In this document: positions 29,076 through 38,100 of the stretch, one piece after another | Position numbering within the stretch: position 1 is the stretch's first letter | How the letters are laid out: every line of letters starts with the position of its first letter | Notes under the pieces: generated by a model | What the model saw: the letters and a program-made list of their open reading frames with translations, nothing else | Database searches by the model: none | Told to the model about the DNA's origin: nothing | Assembly: GCF_030397665.1 (NCBI RefSeq) | Contig: NZ_JAPUBT010000004.1 | Coordinates: forward strand, 417,639-481,638 | Length of the DNA stretch: 64,000 bases | Source of the DNA: Janthinobacterium sp. SUN073 | Lineage (GTDB): Bacteria > Pseudomonadota > Gammaproteobacteria > Burkholderiales > Burkholderiaceae_D | Direction of reading: 5' to 3' | Position numbers and translations under genes: made by a program

Positions 29076-29603
29076 TCAGCCTTCCCGCGCGCCCCGGTCG
29101 CGCAGATGCGCCAGCACGCGGCGCGGTCCCAGCGCCTGTAAATCGAACGGTGGCAGCTCGATGGCGTCGAGCGTATTCTTGAACAGCAAGCCCAGTTCCG
29201 TATCGCCTTCCAGGCTCAAACGACGGCTGAAGAACAGCGTGTCAGGATCTTCCTGGCGCCGCGCCAGCAGCATCAGATCATGCACGCTGGCGGCGATGCA
29301 CAGGTCCGGCTCGTCGACATAGCGCTCGGCCACGAACACCGTGCCCTGCCACTCGAAATCGAAGGCGATGCCCGCGTCCAGCAAGCGCAGGCGCAGGGTG
29401 CGTCCCTCCAGGCTGCGCCGCACATCGTCGGGCAGTTGCGGCGCCAGCAGGCGGTTCAGACCTTGCACAAATAGCCAGGAGGCGGGGTACGGCGGCAGCT
29501 TGGACAGCAATTCGGCCAGCGGTTCGGGCAGCCGGTACGACATGGCGGGCTTGCTCATGGCGGGCTTGGCCGGGATGGGCAATCTTTCCAATTGATCTTG
29601 CAT
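29076..29603 (-). CDS. ubiT: UbiT: SCP2-domain lipid carrier for O2-independent ubiquinone synthesis
   Basis: A 175-residue SCP2-domain protein (YhbT family). A short N-terminal extension, MSKPAMSYRLPEPL, leads into the SCP2 fold (about 60-165; LDAGIAFDFEWQGTVFVAERY, then SLEGDTELGL). UbiT binds the hydrophobic biosynthetic intermediate in the anaerobic ubiquinone pathway. It sits directly downstream of ubiV and ubiU, the two Fe-S proteins of the same pathway, 20 bases from ubiV. I took ATG 29603; longer open frames upstream shadow ubiV. Confidence 0.88.
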   Translation of the reverse strand: MQDQLERLPIPAKPAMSKPAMSYRLPEPLAELLSKLPPYPASWLFVQGLNRLLAPQLPDDVRRSLEGRTLRLRLLDAGIAFDFEWQGTVFVAERYVDEPDLCIAASVHDLMLLARRQEDPDTLFFSRRLSLEGDTELGLLFKNTLDAIELPPFDLQALGPRRVLAHLRDRGAREG

Positions 29604-29623
29604 GGTGCTTCCTTTCGATGCGT

Positions 29624-30520
29624 TCAATGAGCGGCGTGCTGTTCCATGCCGGGCTGGCCGTGCCAGTAGCCGTCGCAGGCGCCGGCCGGCTGGCAGGCCG
29701 CCAGCTGGGCCTGAGCACCAACGCCGCTGACCTGGCCGCGGCGGGCGCGATCGAAGATGGCGATGACTTGTTCCGTATGCATGGCCTGCGGGCTGATGCG
29801 CGCCACCGCCACGCCCATGTCGCGCATGGCGTCGAGTTCGCGCACCAGGTTGTAGACGAGGGCCGACTGCGTCTGCGTGCCATTCAGTACGAGGAAGGGC
29901 ACTTCGTCGCGCGTGCGCAGCAGCAGGCCGTCCGGTTCTTCCAGGCAGCTGTAGCCGCAATCGTCCTTCGGCAGGTTGCGGTTGCGCGCCGTGAAGCAAC
30001 GTGCGGAAAACGCCAGCGGCATGCGGCCGTAGGCGAACACTTCCGTCTCCAGTCCTTCCGGTTTCTGGCGCTGCATCTCGGCCAGTGCCGCCTGCCCCAT
30101 TTCCAGCGGCATCACCCAGCGCCGTGCACCCAGGCGCGCCAGCAGTTGCAGGCTGGGGCCATTGAACAGGTTCAGATGGGGACCGGCGACGAAGGGCGCG
30201 CCCTTTTCCATGCAGTGCACGGCGCCCATGTCGTTGGCTTCGACCGTATAGCGGCCATTGCCCGTGATGCGGCGCAGGGTCGCCAGTTCGGCGCCCGCCT
30301 CGATCAGCGCCTGCGTCGACAGCACCACCTCTTTGCCGGCGGCGGCCAGCATGTCGGCGATATCGAGCCAGTCGGCCAGGCGCAGTTCATGCCGGCGCGA
30401 GCAGACGGTCTCGCCCAAATACACGATCTCGACGGCGCTGCCGGCGATCTGCTGGTAAAACTCGAAGACGGTGGCGCGCGGCCAGTAGTACAACAAGGGG
30501 CCCAACGATAGTTTTAGCAT
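29624..30520 (-). CDS. ubiV: UbiV: 4Fe-4S U32-family subunit of the O2-independent ubiquinone hydroxylase
   Basis: A 298-residue U32-peptidase-like protein. The four iron-sulfur cysteines described for E. coli UbiV are present with the same spacing: one in ETVCSRR, then C-x12-C-x3-C in the segment from ARCFTA to CGYSC. UbiU and UbiV form a heterodimer that hydroxylates ubiquinone precursors without O2, using prephenate as oxygen donor. ATG 30520 was chosen over a TTG seven codons earlier. Gene order ubiU-ubiV-ubiT on the minus strand suggests one operon, with a hairpin-forming spacer between ubiU and ubiV. Confidence 0.93.
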   Translation of the reverse strand: MLKLSLGPLLYYWPRATVFEFYQQIAGSAVEIVYLGETVCSRRHELRLADWLDIADMLAAAGKEVVLSTQALIEAGAELATLRRITGNGRYTVEANDMGAVHCMEKGAPFVAGPHLNLFNGPSLQLLARLGARRWVMPLEMGQAALAEMQRQKPEGLETEVFAYGRMPLAFSARCFTARNRNLPKDDCGYSCLEEPDGLLLRTRDEVPFLVLNGTQTQSALVYNLVRELDAMRDMGVAVARISPQAMHTEQVIAIFDRARRGQVSGVGAQAQLAACQPAGACDGYWHGQPGMEQHAAH

Positions 30521-30559
30521 GCCTTTTCCAGTATTTTTCAAGTTACAAAACCGTAGCGA

Positions 30560-30621
30560 GCGGCCTGCGGCGAGGCCGAGAAGCGCAGCCGTGCTCCAGC
30601 ACGGTGAGCATCGCAGGCCGC
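30560..30621. repeat. Inverted repeat in the ubiU-ubiV spacer
   Basis: Perfect 10-base arms (GCGGCCTGCG / CGCAGGCCGC) are 42 bases apart and enclose a smaller perfect hairpin at 30590-30603. It occupies most of the 126-base gap inside the operon and could limit read-through or protect one mRNA segment. Confidence 0.55.
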
Positions 30622-30646
30622 GCCCCGGGACGCGCAGTAGGTTTTG

Positions 30647-31684
30647 CTATTTCCAGGAGCGGTGGTAGGCGCCCAGGGTGTGCTGCTGGCCCTCGGCCAG
30701 CTTGTCCATGGCCGCCATCCAGCCCGGCTTGACGGCGTAGCGCGGATTGCCTTCGCGGCAGGCGTCGATCGCTTCGCGCCACACGCGCGTGACCTGCGCC
30801 ACGTAGGCCGGACTGCGCTGGCGCCCTTCGATTTTCACGGCGCGCACGCCCATGGCGATCAGTTGCGGCAGCAGCGCCAGAGTATTCAAACTGGCCGGCT
30901 CCTCGATCGCGTAATACTCTTCGTCATTGACTTCGAAACGCCCCTTGCACAGGGTCGGATAGCTGGCGTTTTCACCGGGCGCGTAGCGGTCGATCAGCAC
31001 GCCGTTCAGGCGCGACTCCAGACCGTTCGGCGTTTCCAGCCAGCGCACGGCCTTGGCCGGCGAGCACACGCCGTGGGTGTTCGGCGCCTCGCCCGTCGCA
31101 TACGACGACAGCGCGCAGCGCCCTTCGACCATCACGCACAGGCTGCCGAAACCGAACACTTCGATCTCCACCTCCGTCTTGGCTATCAATTGTTCCACCT
31201 GCGCCATCGACAGCACGCGCGGCAGCACGGCGCGGGCGATGCCGAAGTGTTCATGGTAAAAATTGATGGCTTCGTAGTTGGTGGCCGAGCCCTGCACGGA
31301 CAGGTGCAGGCGCAGCTGCGGGTGGTGCTGGGCCGCGTAGGCCATCAGACCCGGATCGGCGACGATCATGGCGTCGATGCCGGCTTGCGCGGCGCGGTCG
31401 ATGGCGCTGCGCCACACGGCCCAGTTGTGCGGCTGCGGATAGGTATTCAGCGCCAGCAGCACCTTGCGTCCGTACTGGTGGGCGTAGCGCACGCCCTCGG
31501 CGATGGCCTTCTCGTCGAAATTGAGGCCGGCGAAATTGCGCGCATTGGTGGCGTCGCGAAAGCCCAGGTAAACGGTATCGGCGCCATTGTCGACGGCCGC
31601 TTTCAAGGCAGGCAGGCTGCCGGCGGGGCAGACCAGTTCCAGCGGTCCGGCCACGCGGGTGGCGGTAGTTGATTCAAGCATCAT
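30647..31684 (-). CDS. ubiU: UbiU: 4Fe-4S U32-family subunit of the O2-independent ubiquinone hydroxylase
   Basis: A 345-residue U32-family protein. It starts LELVCPAGSLPALKAAVDNGAD, typical of UbiU/YhbU, and carries four cysteines spaced exactly like E. coli Cys169, 176, 193 and 232 (GSLC, GRC, HGVC, TLC). Two ATGs, at 31684 and 31681, are in frame. It partners UbiV and heads the ubiUVT operon. The anaerobic ribonucleotide reductase genes lie just beyond a short divergent membrane-protein gene, so the region looks dedicated to growth without oxygen. Confidence 0.94.
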   Translation of the reverse strand: MMLESTTATRVAGPLELVCPAGSLPALKAAVDNGADTVYLGFRDATNARNFAGLNFDEKAIAEGVRYAHQYGRKVLLALNTYPQPHNWAVWRSAIDRAAQAGIDAMIVADPGLMAYAAQHHPQLRLHLSVQGSATNYEAINFYHEHFGIARAVLPRVLSMAQVEQLIAKTEVEIEVFGFGSLCVMVEGRCALSSYATGEAPNTHGVCSPAKAVRWLETPNGLESRLNGVLIDRYAPGENASYPTLCKGRFEVNDEEYYAIEEPASLNTLALLPQLIAMGVRAVKIEGRQRSPAYVAQVTRVWREAIDACREGNPRYAVKPGWMAAMDKLAEGQQHTLGAYHRSWK

Positions 31685-31846
31685 GATGTTCACAGTCCTG
31701 TATCGGCTCAGGGTGCAGACTATAGCCCCGCCCATGCGGCCCAGTCCTTGACGCAGGTGAAGGAATGCATGCATGGCTGGCGCACCTTCAACTTGCTTGA
31801 CCTGGCTGTAAAATGCCCCACTTTCCTCCCTCTTCGATTGCCCACC

Positions 31847-32263
31847 ATGACCCGCAAACCGCTGCTGATTTTCCTTCTGACCCTGTTCCTCACCGCGCTG
31901 CAAGTGCAGTGGGCCGGTCCGGCCGATGGCTATGACGCGGGGACCATCTCCGTGCTGTCGCCGGAAGTGCTGGGCGCCTATCCGGGCGTGCTGCTGCTGT
32001 TCCTGCTGGCCGTGTTCGCGCGCCGCCAACTGCCGCTGCTGCGTCAGGCCGCCATCTGCACGGGCCTGCTGGCCATCTACTGGCTGCTGGCGAACTACGT
32101 CACGTTCGACGCGCGCGTGGCCAGCTGGAGCACCTATACGCCGCTGGAAATCTGGGCCCACGTGCTGCCCGCCTCCGTCGCCAGCATCGCCGCCTGCGGC
32201 GCCGCATTCTTTTGCGCGAGCTGGCTGATCCTGCGCGAAACGCGCTGGAATAAAACCGGCTGA
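31847..32263 (+). CDS. Small integral membrane protein of unknown function
   Basis: A 138-residue protein with about four hydrophobic helices (residues about 5-22, 45-62, 72-90 and 112-135). I do not recognise a family. ATG 31847 starts the first helix; the preceding in-frame codons look non-coding. It lies between the divergent ubiUVT operon and nrdD on the same strand as nrdD, 118 bases upstream, and may belong to the same low-oxygen gene group. Confidence 0.65.
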   Translation: MTRKPLLIFLLTLFLTALQVQWAGPADGYDAGTISVLSPEVLGAYPGVLLLFLLAVFARRQLPLLRQAAICTGLLAIYWLLANYVTFDARVASWSTYTPLEIWAHVLPASVASIAACGAAFFCASWLILRETRWNKTG

Positions 32264-32272
32264 GGTGGTTTT

Positions 32273-32286
32273 TTCACCTGGATCAA
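32273..32286. promoter_or_regulatory. Weak candidate FNR/ANR-type site upstream of nrdD
   Basis: TTCAC-N4-ATCAA keeps the right half-site fully but only three of five bases in the left half. It lies about 96 bases before the nrdD start, a sensible place for anaerobic activation. Confidence 0.4.
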
Positions 32287-32381
32287 GGATACGCGAATCG
32301 CTTGCACGCCACCTTTGACTGCACTACATTTAGTAGATAACCTTCATAAAAACACCGCATGTTGTGTTTATTGGAGGTTTC

Positions 32382-34130
32382 ATGACGACGAATGCAGTTT
32401 CCCCCACACGCGGCCAGGTCGATGTCGCCGCGTCCATCAATGAATACCTGGAGCGGCGCGACTGGCGCGTGAACGCCAACGCCAACCAGGGTTACTCGCT
32501 GGGTGGCCTGATCCTCAATGTGTCGGGCAAGGTCATCGCCAACTACTGGCTGGACCAGGTGTATCCGCCGGAAGTGGGCGCGGCGCACCGCGAAGCGGCG
32601 CTGCACATCCACGACCTCGACATGCTGGCCGGCTATTGCGCCGGCTGGTCGCTGCGCACCCTGCTGCATGAAGGCTTGAATGGCGTGCCGGGCAAGATCG
32701 AATCGGGCCCGCCGAAACACATGTCGAGCGCCATCGGCCAGATCGTCAATTTTCTGGGCACCCTGCAAAACGAATGGGCCGGCGCCCAGGCGTTCAGTTC
32801 CTTCGACACCTACATGGCGCCGTACATCCGCAAGGACAGCCTGCGCTACGAAGACGTGCGCCAGTATATGCAGGAGCTGATCTTCAACCTCAACGTGCCA
32901 TCGCGCTGGGGCACGCAGACGCCGTTTACCAACCTCACGTTCGACTGGGTCTGCCCGGACGACCTGCGCGAGCAGATTCCCGTCATCGCCGGCCAGGAGA
33001 TGGACTTCAGCTATGGCGAGCTGCAGGCGGAGATGGACATGATCAACCGCGCCTACATCGAGATCATGATGGCGGGCGACGCCAAGGGCCGCGTCTTCAC
33101 CTTTCCCATCCCGACCTATAACATCACCGAGGATTTCGACTGGCATAGCGAAAATGCGGAACGCCTGTTCGAGATGACGGCCCGCTACGGCCTGCCCTAC
33201 TTCCAGAATTTCATCAATTCGGAACTCAAGCCGAACATGATCCGCTCCATGTGCTGCCGATTGCAGCTGGACTTGCGCGAACTGCTGAAACGCGGCAATG
33301 GCCTGTTCGGTTCCGCCGAGCAGACGGGCTCCCTGGGCGTGGTGACCATCAACTGCGCGCGCCTGGGCCACCTGTGGCGCGGCGACGAAGCGGCACTGAT
33401 GGCCGACCTGGACCGCCTGCTGGAGCTGGGCAAGACCAGCCTGGAAATCAAGCGCCGCACCATCGAAGAACTGATGCAGCAAGGCCTGTTCCCCTACACG
33501 AAGCGCTACCTGGGCACCCTGCGCAACCACTTTTCCACGCTGGGGGTGAACGGCATCAACGAGATGATCCGCAATTTCAGCGGCGACGCTTACGACATCA
33601 CGTCCGCCGAGGGCCATGCGCTGGCGATACGCCTGCTCGACCACGTGCGCGCCCGCATGGTGGCCTTCCAGGAAGAGACGGGCCACATGTACAACCTGGA
33701 AGCGACACCGGCCGAGGGCACCACCTACCGCTTCGCCCGCGAAGACCGCAAACGCTATCCGGCCATCCTGCAGGCCGGCACCGTCGACAACCCGTATTAC
33801 ACGAACTCGTCGCAGCTGCCCGTGGGCCACACGGACGACCCGTTCGAGGCGCTGGAATTGCAGGACGCACTGCAGCGCAAGTACACGGGCGGCACGGTGC
33901 TGCACCTGTACATGACGGAAGCGCTGTCGGATGCGAACGCGTGCCGCGAGCTGGTAAAACGCGCGCTGAGCCGCTTCTCGCTGCCCTACATCACCGTCAC
34001 GCCCACGTTTTCCATCTGCCCGCGCCATGGCTACCTGGCCGGCAAACATGAATTCTGCCCTACCTGCGACGCGGAACTGATCGCCCGCAAGCAAGCCCAC
34101 CCTGTTCCATCACTTGAGGAAACGCCATGA
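32382..34130 (+). CDS. nrdD: Class III (anaerobic) ribonucleoside-triphosphate reductase, catalytic part without glycyl-radical domain
   Basis: A 582-residue NrdD that reduces ribonucleotides to deoxyribonucleotides without oxygen. Hallmarks: HIHDLDMLAGYCAGWSL near the N-terminus, NVPSRWGTQTPFTNLTFDW, SMCCRLQLD, and the C-terminal metal site as C-x2-H then C-x2-C (SICPRHGY; FCPTC). The glycyl-radical segment that normally follows the zinc site is missing; it is encoded in the next, overlapping 65-codon ORF. No N-terminal ATP-cone is present, since the protein starts only ~20 residues before the catalytic domain. A GGAGG ribosome site precedes ATG 32382. The stop overlaps the next start as ATGA. 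Confidence 0.9.
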   Translation: MTTNAVSPTRGQVDVAASINEYLERRDWRVNANANQGYSLGGLILNVSGKVIANYWLDQVYPPEVGAAHREAALHIHDLDMLAGYCAGWSLRTLLHEGLNGVPGKIESGPPKHMSSAIGQIVNFLGTLQNEWAGAQAFSSFDTYMAPYIRKDSLRYEDVRQYMQELIFNLNVPSRWGTQTPFTNLTFDWVCPDDLREQIPVIAGQEMDFSYGELQAEMDMINRAYIEIMMAGDAKGRVFTFPIPTYNITEDFDWHSENAERLFEMTARYGLPYFQNFINSELKPNMIRSMCCRLQLDLRELLKRGNGLFGSAEQTGSLGVVTINCARLGHLWRGDEAALMADLDRLLELGKTSLEIKRRTIEELMQQGLFPYTKRYLGTLRNHFSTLGVNGINEMIRNFSGDAYDITSAEGHALAIRLLDHVRARMVAFQEETGHMYNLEATPAEGTTYRFAREDRKRYPAILQAGTVDNPYYTNSSQLPVGHTDDPFEALELQDALQRKYTGGTVLHLYMTEALSDANACRELVKRALSRFSLPYITVTPTFSICPRHGYLAGKHEFCPTCDAELIARKQAHPVPSLEETP

Positions 34131-34324
34131 ATGCACGTCCCGACTTCACTCCCGCCATCACCCTGCTCGACAGCGAACGCCAGCGCTGCGAAATCTGGAC
34201 CCGCGTGATGGGCTATCACCGCCCCGTCGCCTCGTTCAACATCGGCAAGCAGGGCGAATTCCACGAGCGCCAGTATTTTACGGAAGCGAGCGCCCGGGTT
34301 GGCCAGCCCGCCTGCCGTGGCTGA
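34127..34324 (+). CDS. Separate glycyl-radical domain of class III ribonucleotide reductase
   Basis: A 65-residue ORF whose middle (about 20-52) is the C-terminal glycyl-radical domain of NrdD: RVMGYHRPVASFN with Gly29 as the expected radical site, then GKQGEFHERQYF. It begins at an ATG that overlaps the stop of the catalytic ORF (ATGA), in a linker between the zinc site and the radical loop, so this looks like a designed gene split with coupled translation rather than random decay. The start of nrdG lies inside its 3' end. A genuine frameshift or sequencing error merging the two cannot be fully excluded. Confidence 0.85.
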   Translation: MNARPDFTPAITLLDSERQRCEIWTRVMGYHRPVASFNIGKQGEFHERQYFTEASARVGQPACRG

Positions 34325-35021
34325 GTTGAAAGTGGGCGGCCTGACGCCCTTTTCCGCCACCGACTACCCGGGCAAGCTGGCCGCCGTGGTCTTCGTGCAG
34401 GGCTGCCCCTGGCGTTGCGGCTATTGCCACAATCCGCACCTGCAGGCGCGCACACCGCAGGGCGCCATGCCGTGGCAGGACGTATTGACCTGGCTGCGCC
34501 GCCGCGTGGGCCTGGTCGACGCCGTCGTCTTCAGCGGCGGCGAAGCGTGCATGGACCCGGCGCTGGCGCGCGCCATGCTGGACGTCAGGGAACTGGGGTT
34601 CGGCATCGGCCTGCACACGGCTTGCATCTATCCTCAGCGCCTGCGGGAAGTGCTGCCCTTGGTCGATTGGGTGGGCTTCGACATCAAGGCGCCGTTTGCC
34701 GACTATCGCCATGTGACCCGCGTGGCCGGCAGCGGCGACCCGGCACGCGCCTGCCTGGACGCCATTCTCGCCAGCGGCGTCGCCTACGAATGCCGCACCA
34801 CCACCCATCCGGACCTGCTGCTGGACGAACAGCTGCTGGCCCTGGCCACCACCCTGGCAGCCAAAGGCGTCGACAACTACGTGCTGCAGCAGTTCCGCGC
34901 CGAAGGCTGCCAGGATGCGGCGCTGGCCGGCCGCCCCCTGCACGGCTATCCGGCGGCGAGCACGGTGGCGCAAATCGGCGCCATGTTTCCCCGTTTTACA
35001 TTCCGTAACCATGGCAGTTGA
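34299..35021 (+). CDS. nrdG: Anaerobic ribonucleotide reductase activating protein (radical SAM activase)
   Basis: A 240-residue radical SAM protein. The cluster motif is C-x3-C-x2-C (GCPWRCGYCHNP), followed by FSGGEACMDP, the SAM-binding GGE motif. NrdG abstracts a hydrogen from the NrdD glycine to install the radical; here its target is the separate 65-residue protein encoded just upstream. The start is uncertain: TTG 34299 gives the longest frame, while GTG 34317 (AELKVGGLTPFS...) begins nearer the conserved region. Both overlap the end of the small ORF. Confidence 0.92.
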   Translation: MASPPAVAELKVGGLTPFSATDYPGKLAAVVFVQGCPWRCGYCHNPHLQARTPQGAMPWQDVLTWLRRRVGLVDAVVFSGGEACMDPALARAMLDVRELGFGIGLHTACIYPQRLREVLPLVDWVGFDIKAPFADYRHVTRVAGSGDPARACLDAILASGVAYECRTTTHPDLLLDEQLLALATTLAAKGVDNYVLQQFRAEGCQDAALAGRPLHGYPAASTVAQIGAMFPRFTFRNHGS

Positions 35022-35169
35022 TCCTGCAGCCACATAATTATTGAAAGTCCCGCAAAATTCCCCGTTCTGCAACGCTGAAATGTCTTGCGTGCTGTAATGT
35101 ATCAACTGTGCCGCGCACCATGCGCGGCCCGTCAGATTCCTCACACAGCATTACAGATAAGCGTCATCC

Positions 35170-38100
35170 ATGAACGATTTCACCGCAGTCAGTCCAGGCA
35201 TCCCTTCCACCCACGCCGACATCCTGTACGGCCCGCCGCGACCGGACCTGCTGCGCGAGGAAGTGCTGGCCGACCTGCTCGAAGCGACGGCCCTTCGCTG
35301 CCCGCAGCACATCGCGCTGATCGACGGCGCGCGCCGCATCACGTATGCGGAACTCGATGCGCAGGCTGGCCTGGCCGCATCGCGCCTGGTGGCCGCCGGC
35401 GTCAAGCCCGGCGACATCGTGGGCCTGTGGCTGCCGCGCGGCGCCCCTCTGCTACTGATGCAGGCGGCGATTGCCAAGGCGGGCGCCGCCTGGCTGCCCG
35501 TCGATGAAGACACGCCCGTCGAACGCCTGCAAGTGTGCCTCGATGACGCGAACGGCTTTGGCGTCGTCAGCTGCGCGCAGTTCGCGCCACGCCTGTCTGA
35601 TGCCGGCATCCAGCGCCCCGTGTGGACGGCGGAAAGCCTGCTGGCCCCCGCCGCACCGGGCGAACACCTGCCCGCGCGCGCTACCGTGCTGCCCGCACAC
35701 CCGGCGTATGTGATCTACACCTCGGGCTCGACGGGCAAACCCAAGGGCATCCTGATCAATCAGCGCAGCATCTGCCACTTCCTGCGCAGCGAAAACGCCG
35801 TGCTGGAAGTGACGCAAGCCGACACCGTCTACCAGGGCTTTTCCGTCGCCTTCGACATGTCGTTCGAAGAAATCTGGATCGCCTACCTGGTAGGCGCCAC
35901 CCTGTGGCTGGGGCCGAAGGAAATCTCCGGCGACCCGGAAGCCTTGCCGCGCGCCCTGGCAGCCAATCACGTCACCGTACTGCACGCCGTGCCGACCTTG
36001 CTGGCCCTGTTCGCCGAGGAAGTACCGAGCCTGCGCCTGATCAACCTGGGTGGCGAGATGTGCCCGGAATCGCTGGTCGAGCGCTGGTCGCGCCCGGGCC
36101 GCGCCATGTTCAACACCTATGGCCCCACTGAGGCGACCGTCTCGTGCAGCCTGGCACGCCTGCGGCCCGGTGAACCCGTCACCATCGGCACGCCGCTGCC
36201 CAACTATGGCTTGCTGGTGTTGCAGGTGGCCGAGCCGGGCGAAAACCGTCCCCTGATTCTGCTGCCGCGCGGCGAGACGGGGGAGCTGTGCATCATCGGC
36301 CCCGGCCTGGCCGAGGGTTACCTGGGCCGCCCCGACCTGACGGTGGAAAAATTCCTGCCCAATCCGTGGGCGACCAGCGAGGATGACGCACGCCTGTACC
36401 GCACGGGCGACCTGGCGCGCATCGATCTTGATGGCCAGGTGCTGTGCCTGGGCCGCGTCGATGACCAGGTGAAGATTCGCGGCTTCCGCGTGGAACTGGG
36501 CGAGATCGAAGCCGTGCTGGCGCAGCAGGCCGGCGTGGGCACCGTGGCCGTCTTGCTGCGCAAGGACGACGGCATCGACCAGCTGGTGGCCTACATCGTC
36601 GGCAGCGACGATGCCCCCGACGACGCCCTGACGGCGAAAACCCTGCGTGCGGCATTGAACCTGCATTTGCCGCCCTACATGGTGCCCGGCCGCTTCGAAT
36701 TGCTGCCGCTGATGCCGCGCCTGACCTCCGGCAAGATCGACCGGAAGGCGCTGAAGGCCATGCCACTCTCGACGCCGCCGGCGGGCGAGTCGGACGTGCC
36801 GGAAACGCCGGCCGAAGCGGCCCTGTTCGCGGCGCTGGCGACACTGTTCCCGGGCCAGCCGATACGGCGCCAGTTTGACTTCTTCAGCGACCTCGGTGGC
36901 CACTCCTTCCTGGCCGCGCGCCTGGCGTCCGCCCTGCGCGCCGATCCAGCCTACGCCCACATGACGGTGCGCGACATTTATCACAATCGCCAGATCGGCA
37001 AGATCGCCGCCGTGCTGAACGAAGCGCCCGCGCTGGCCACGCCGGAAGCGGATTGGACGCCGCCATCGGCCATGAAGCGCTGGCTGTGCGGCGCGGCGCA
37101 AGCGGCGGCCGTGCCGGGCCTCGTCACCCTGCGCATGGCGCAGTGGATGGCGCCGTTTTTCACCTATCACTTCTTCACGGGCGACACGGGAGACACCGTG
37201 CCGCGCGCCATTGCCGCCTCGATCGGCGTGTTCCTGCTGGCGACCCTGGCCGAATTTGCCATCGCGATTGCTGGCAAGTGGCTGATTGCCGGGCGTTTGA
37301 AGCCGGGCAGCTATCCGCTGTGGGGCGTCACCTATTACCGCTGGTGGCTGGCCGACCGCCTGGTCGAATCGGCTCCCGCGTATCTGCTCAGCGGCTCGTC
37401 CCTGAACAGCTGGTGGCTGCGCGCGCTGGGCGCGAAAGTGGGCAAGGAAGTAGTCATCGGTTCGATGACCCTGCGCGCGCCCGACCTGCTGTCCATCGGC
37501 GACAACGTCAGCGTCGGCAATGCCGTCAACTTTGAAAACGCCCGCGTGGAACGGGGCCGTTTGCTGCTGGGCCAGATCAGCATTGGCGACGATGCCTGCA
37601 TCAGCTCTTACGCGATCATGGAAGGCAATACCAAGGTGGGCGCCTTCGGCCACCTGGAGGGACAGTCCGCGCTGGCCGATGGCGCCTCGGTACCGGACGG
37701 CCGCGTCTATACGGGTTCGCCCGCGCGCGACATCGGCCCCTACGACCGGGCCAGCCAGCCGCCGCGCCCCGCCGTCTCGCGCCTGCGCCTGACGGGCGAA
37801 ACCCTGTTCTTTTGCTTCGGCATGGTCCTCATCGCCGTGCTGTTCTTCATGCCCGTCTTCCCCAGCTTCGTGCTGATCGACTGGTTCGACGAACGCGAAA
37901 TGATGCCGTGGCTGCAGGGCCGCGACGTGACGACCCAGCTGGCCCGCTACTTCCTGCTGGCCTTCCCCGCCAGCGCCGTGCTGATCGTGCTGACCGCTCT
38001 GCTGTCGGCCGCCATCCGCTGGGGCGCGCTGCCCCGCTTGAAGCCGGGCAGCTCGCCCGTGCACAGCAATATCTATTGCGCCAAGTGGCTGGTCAGCCAT

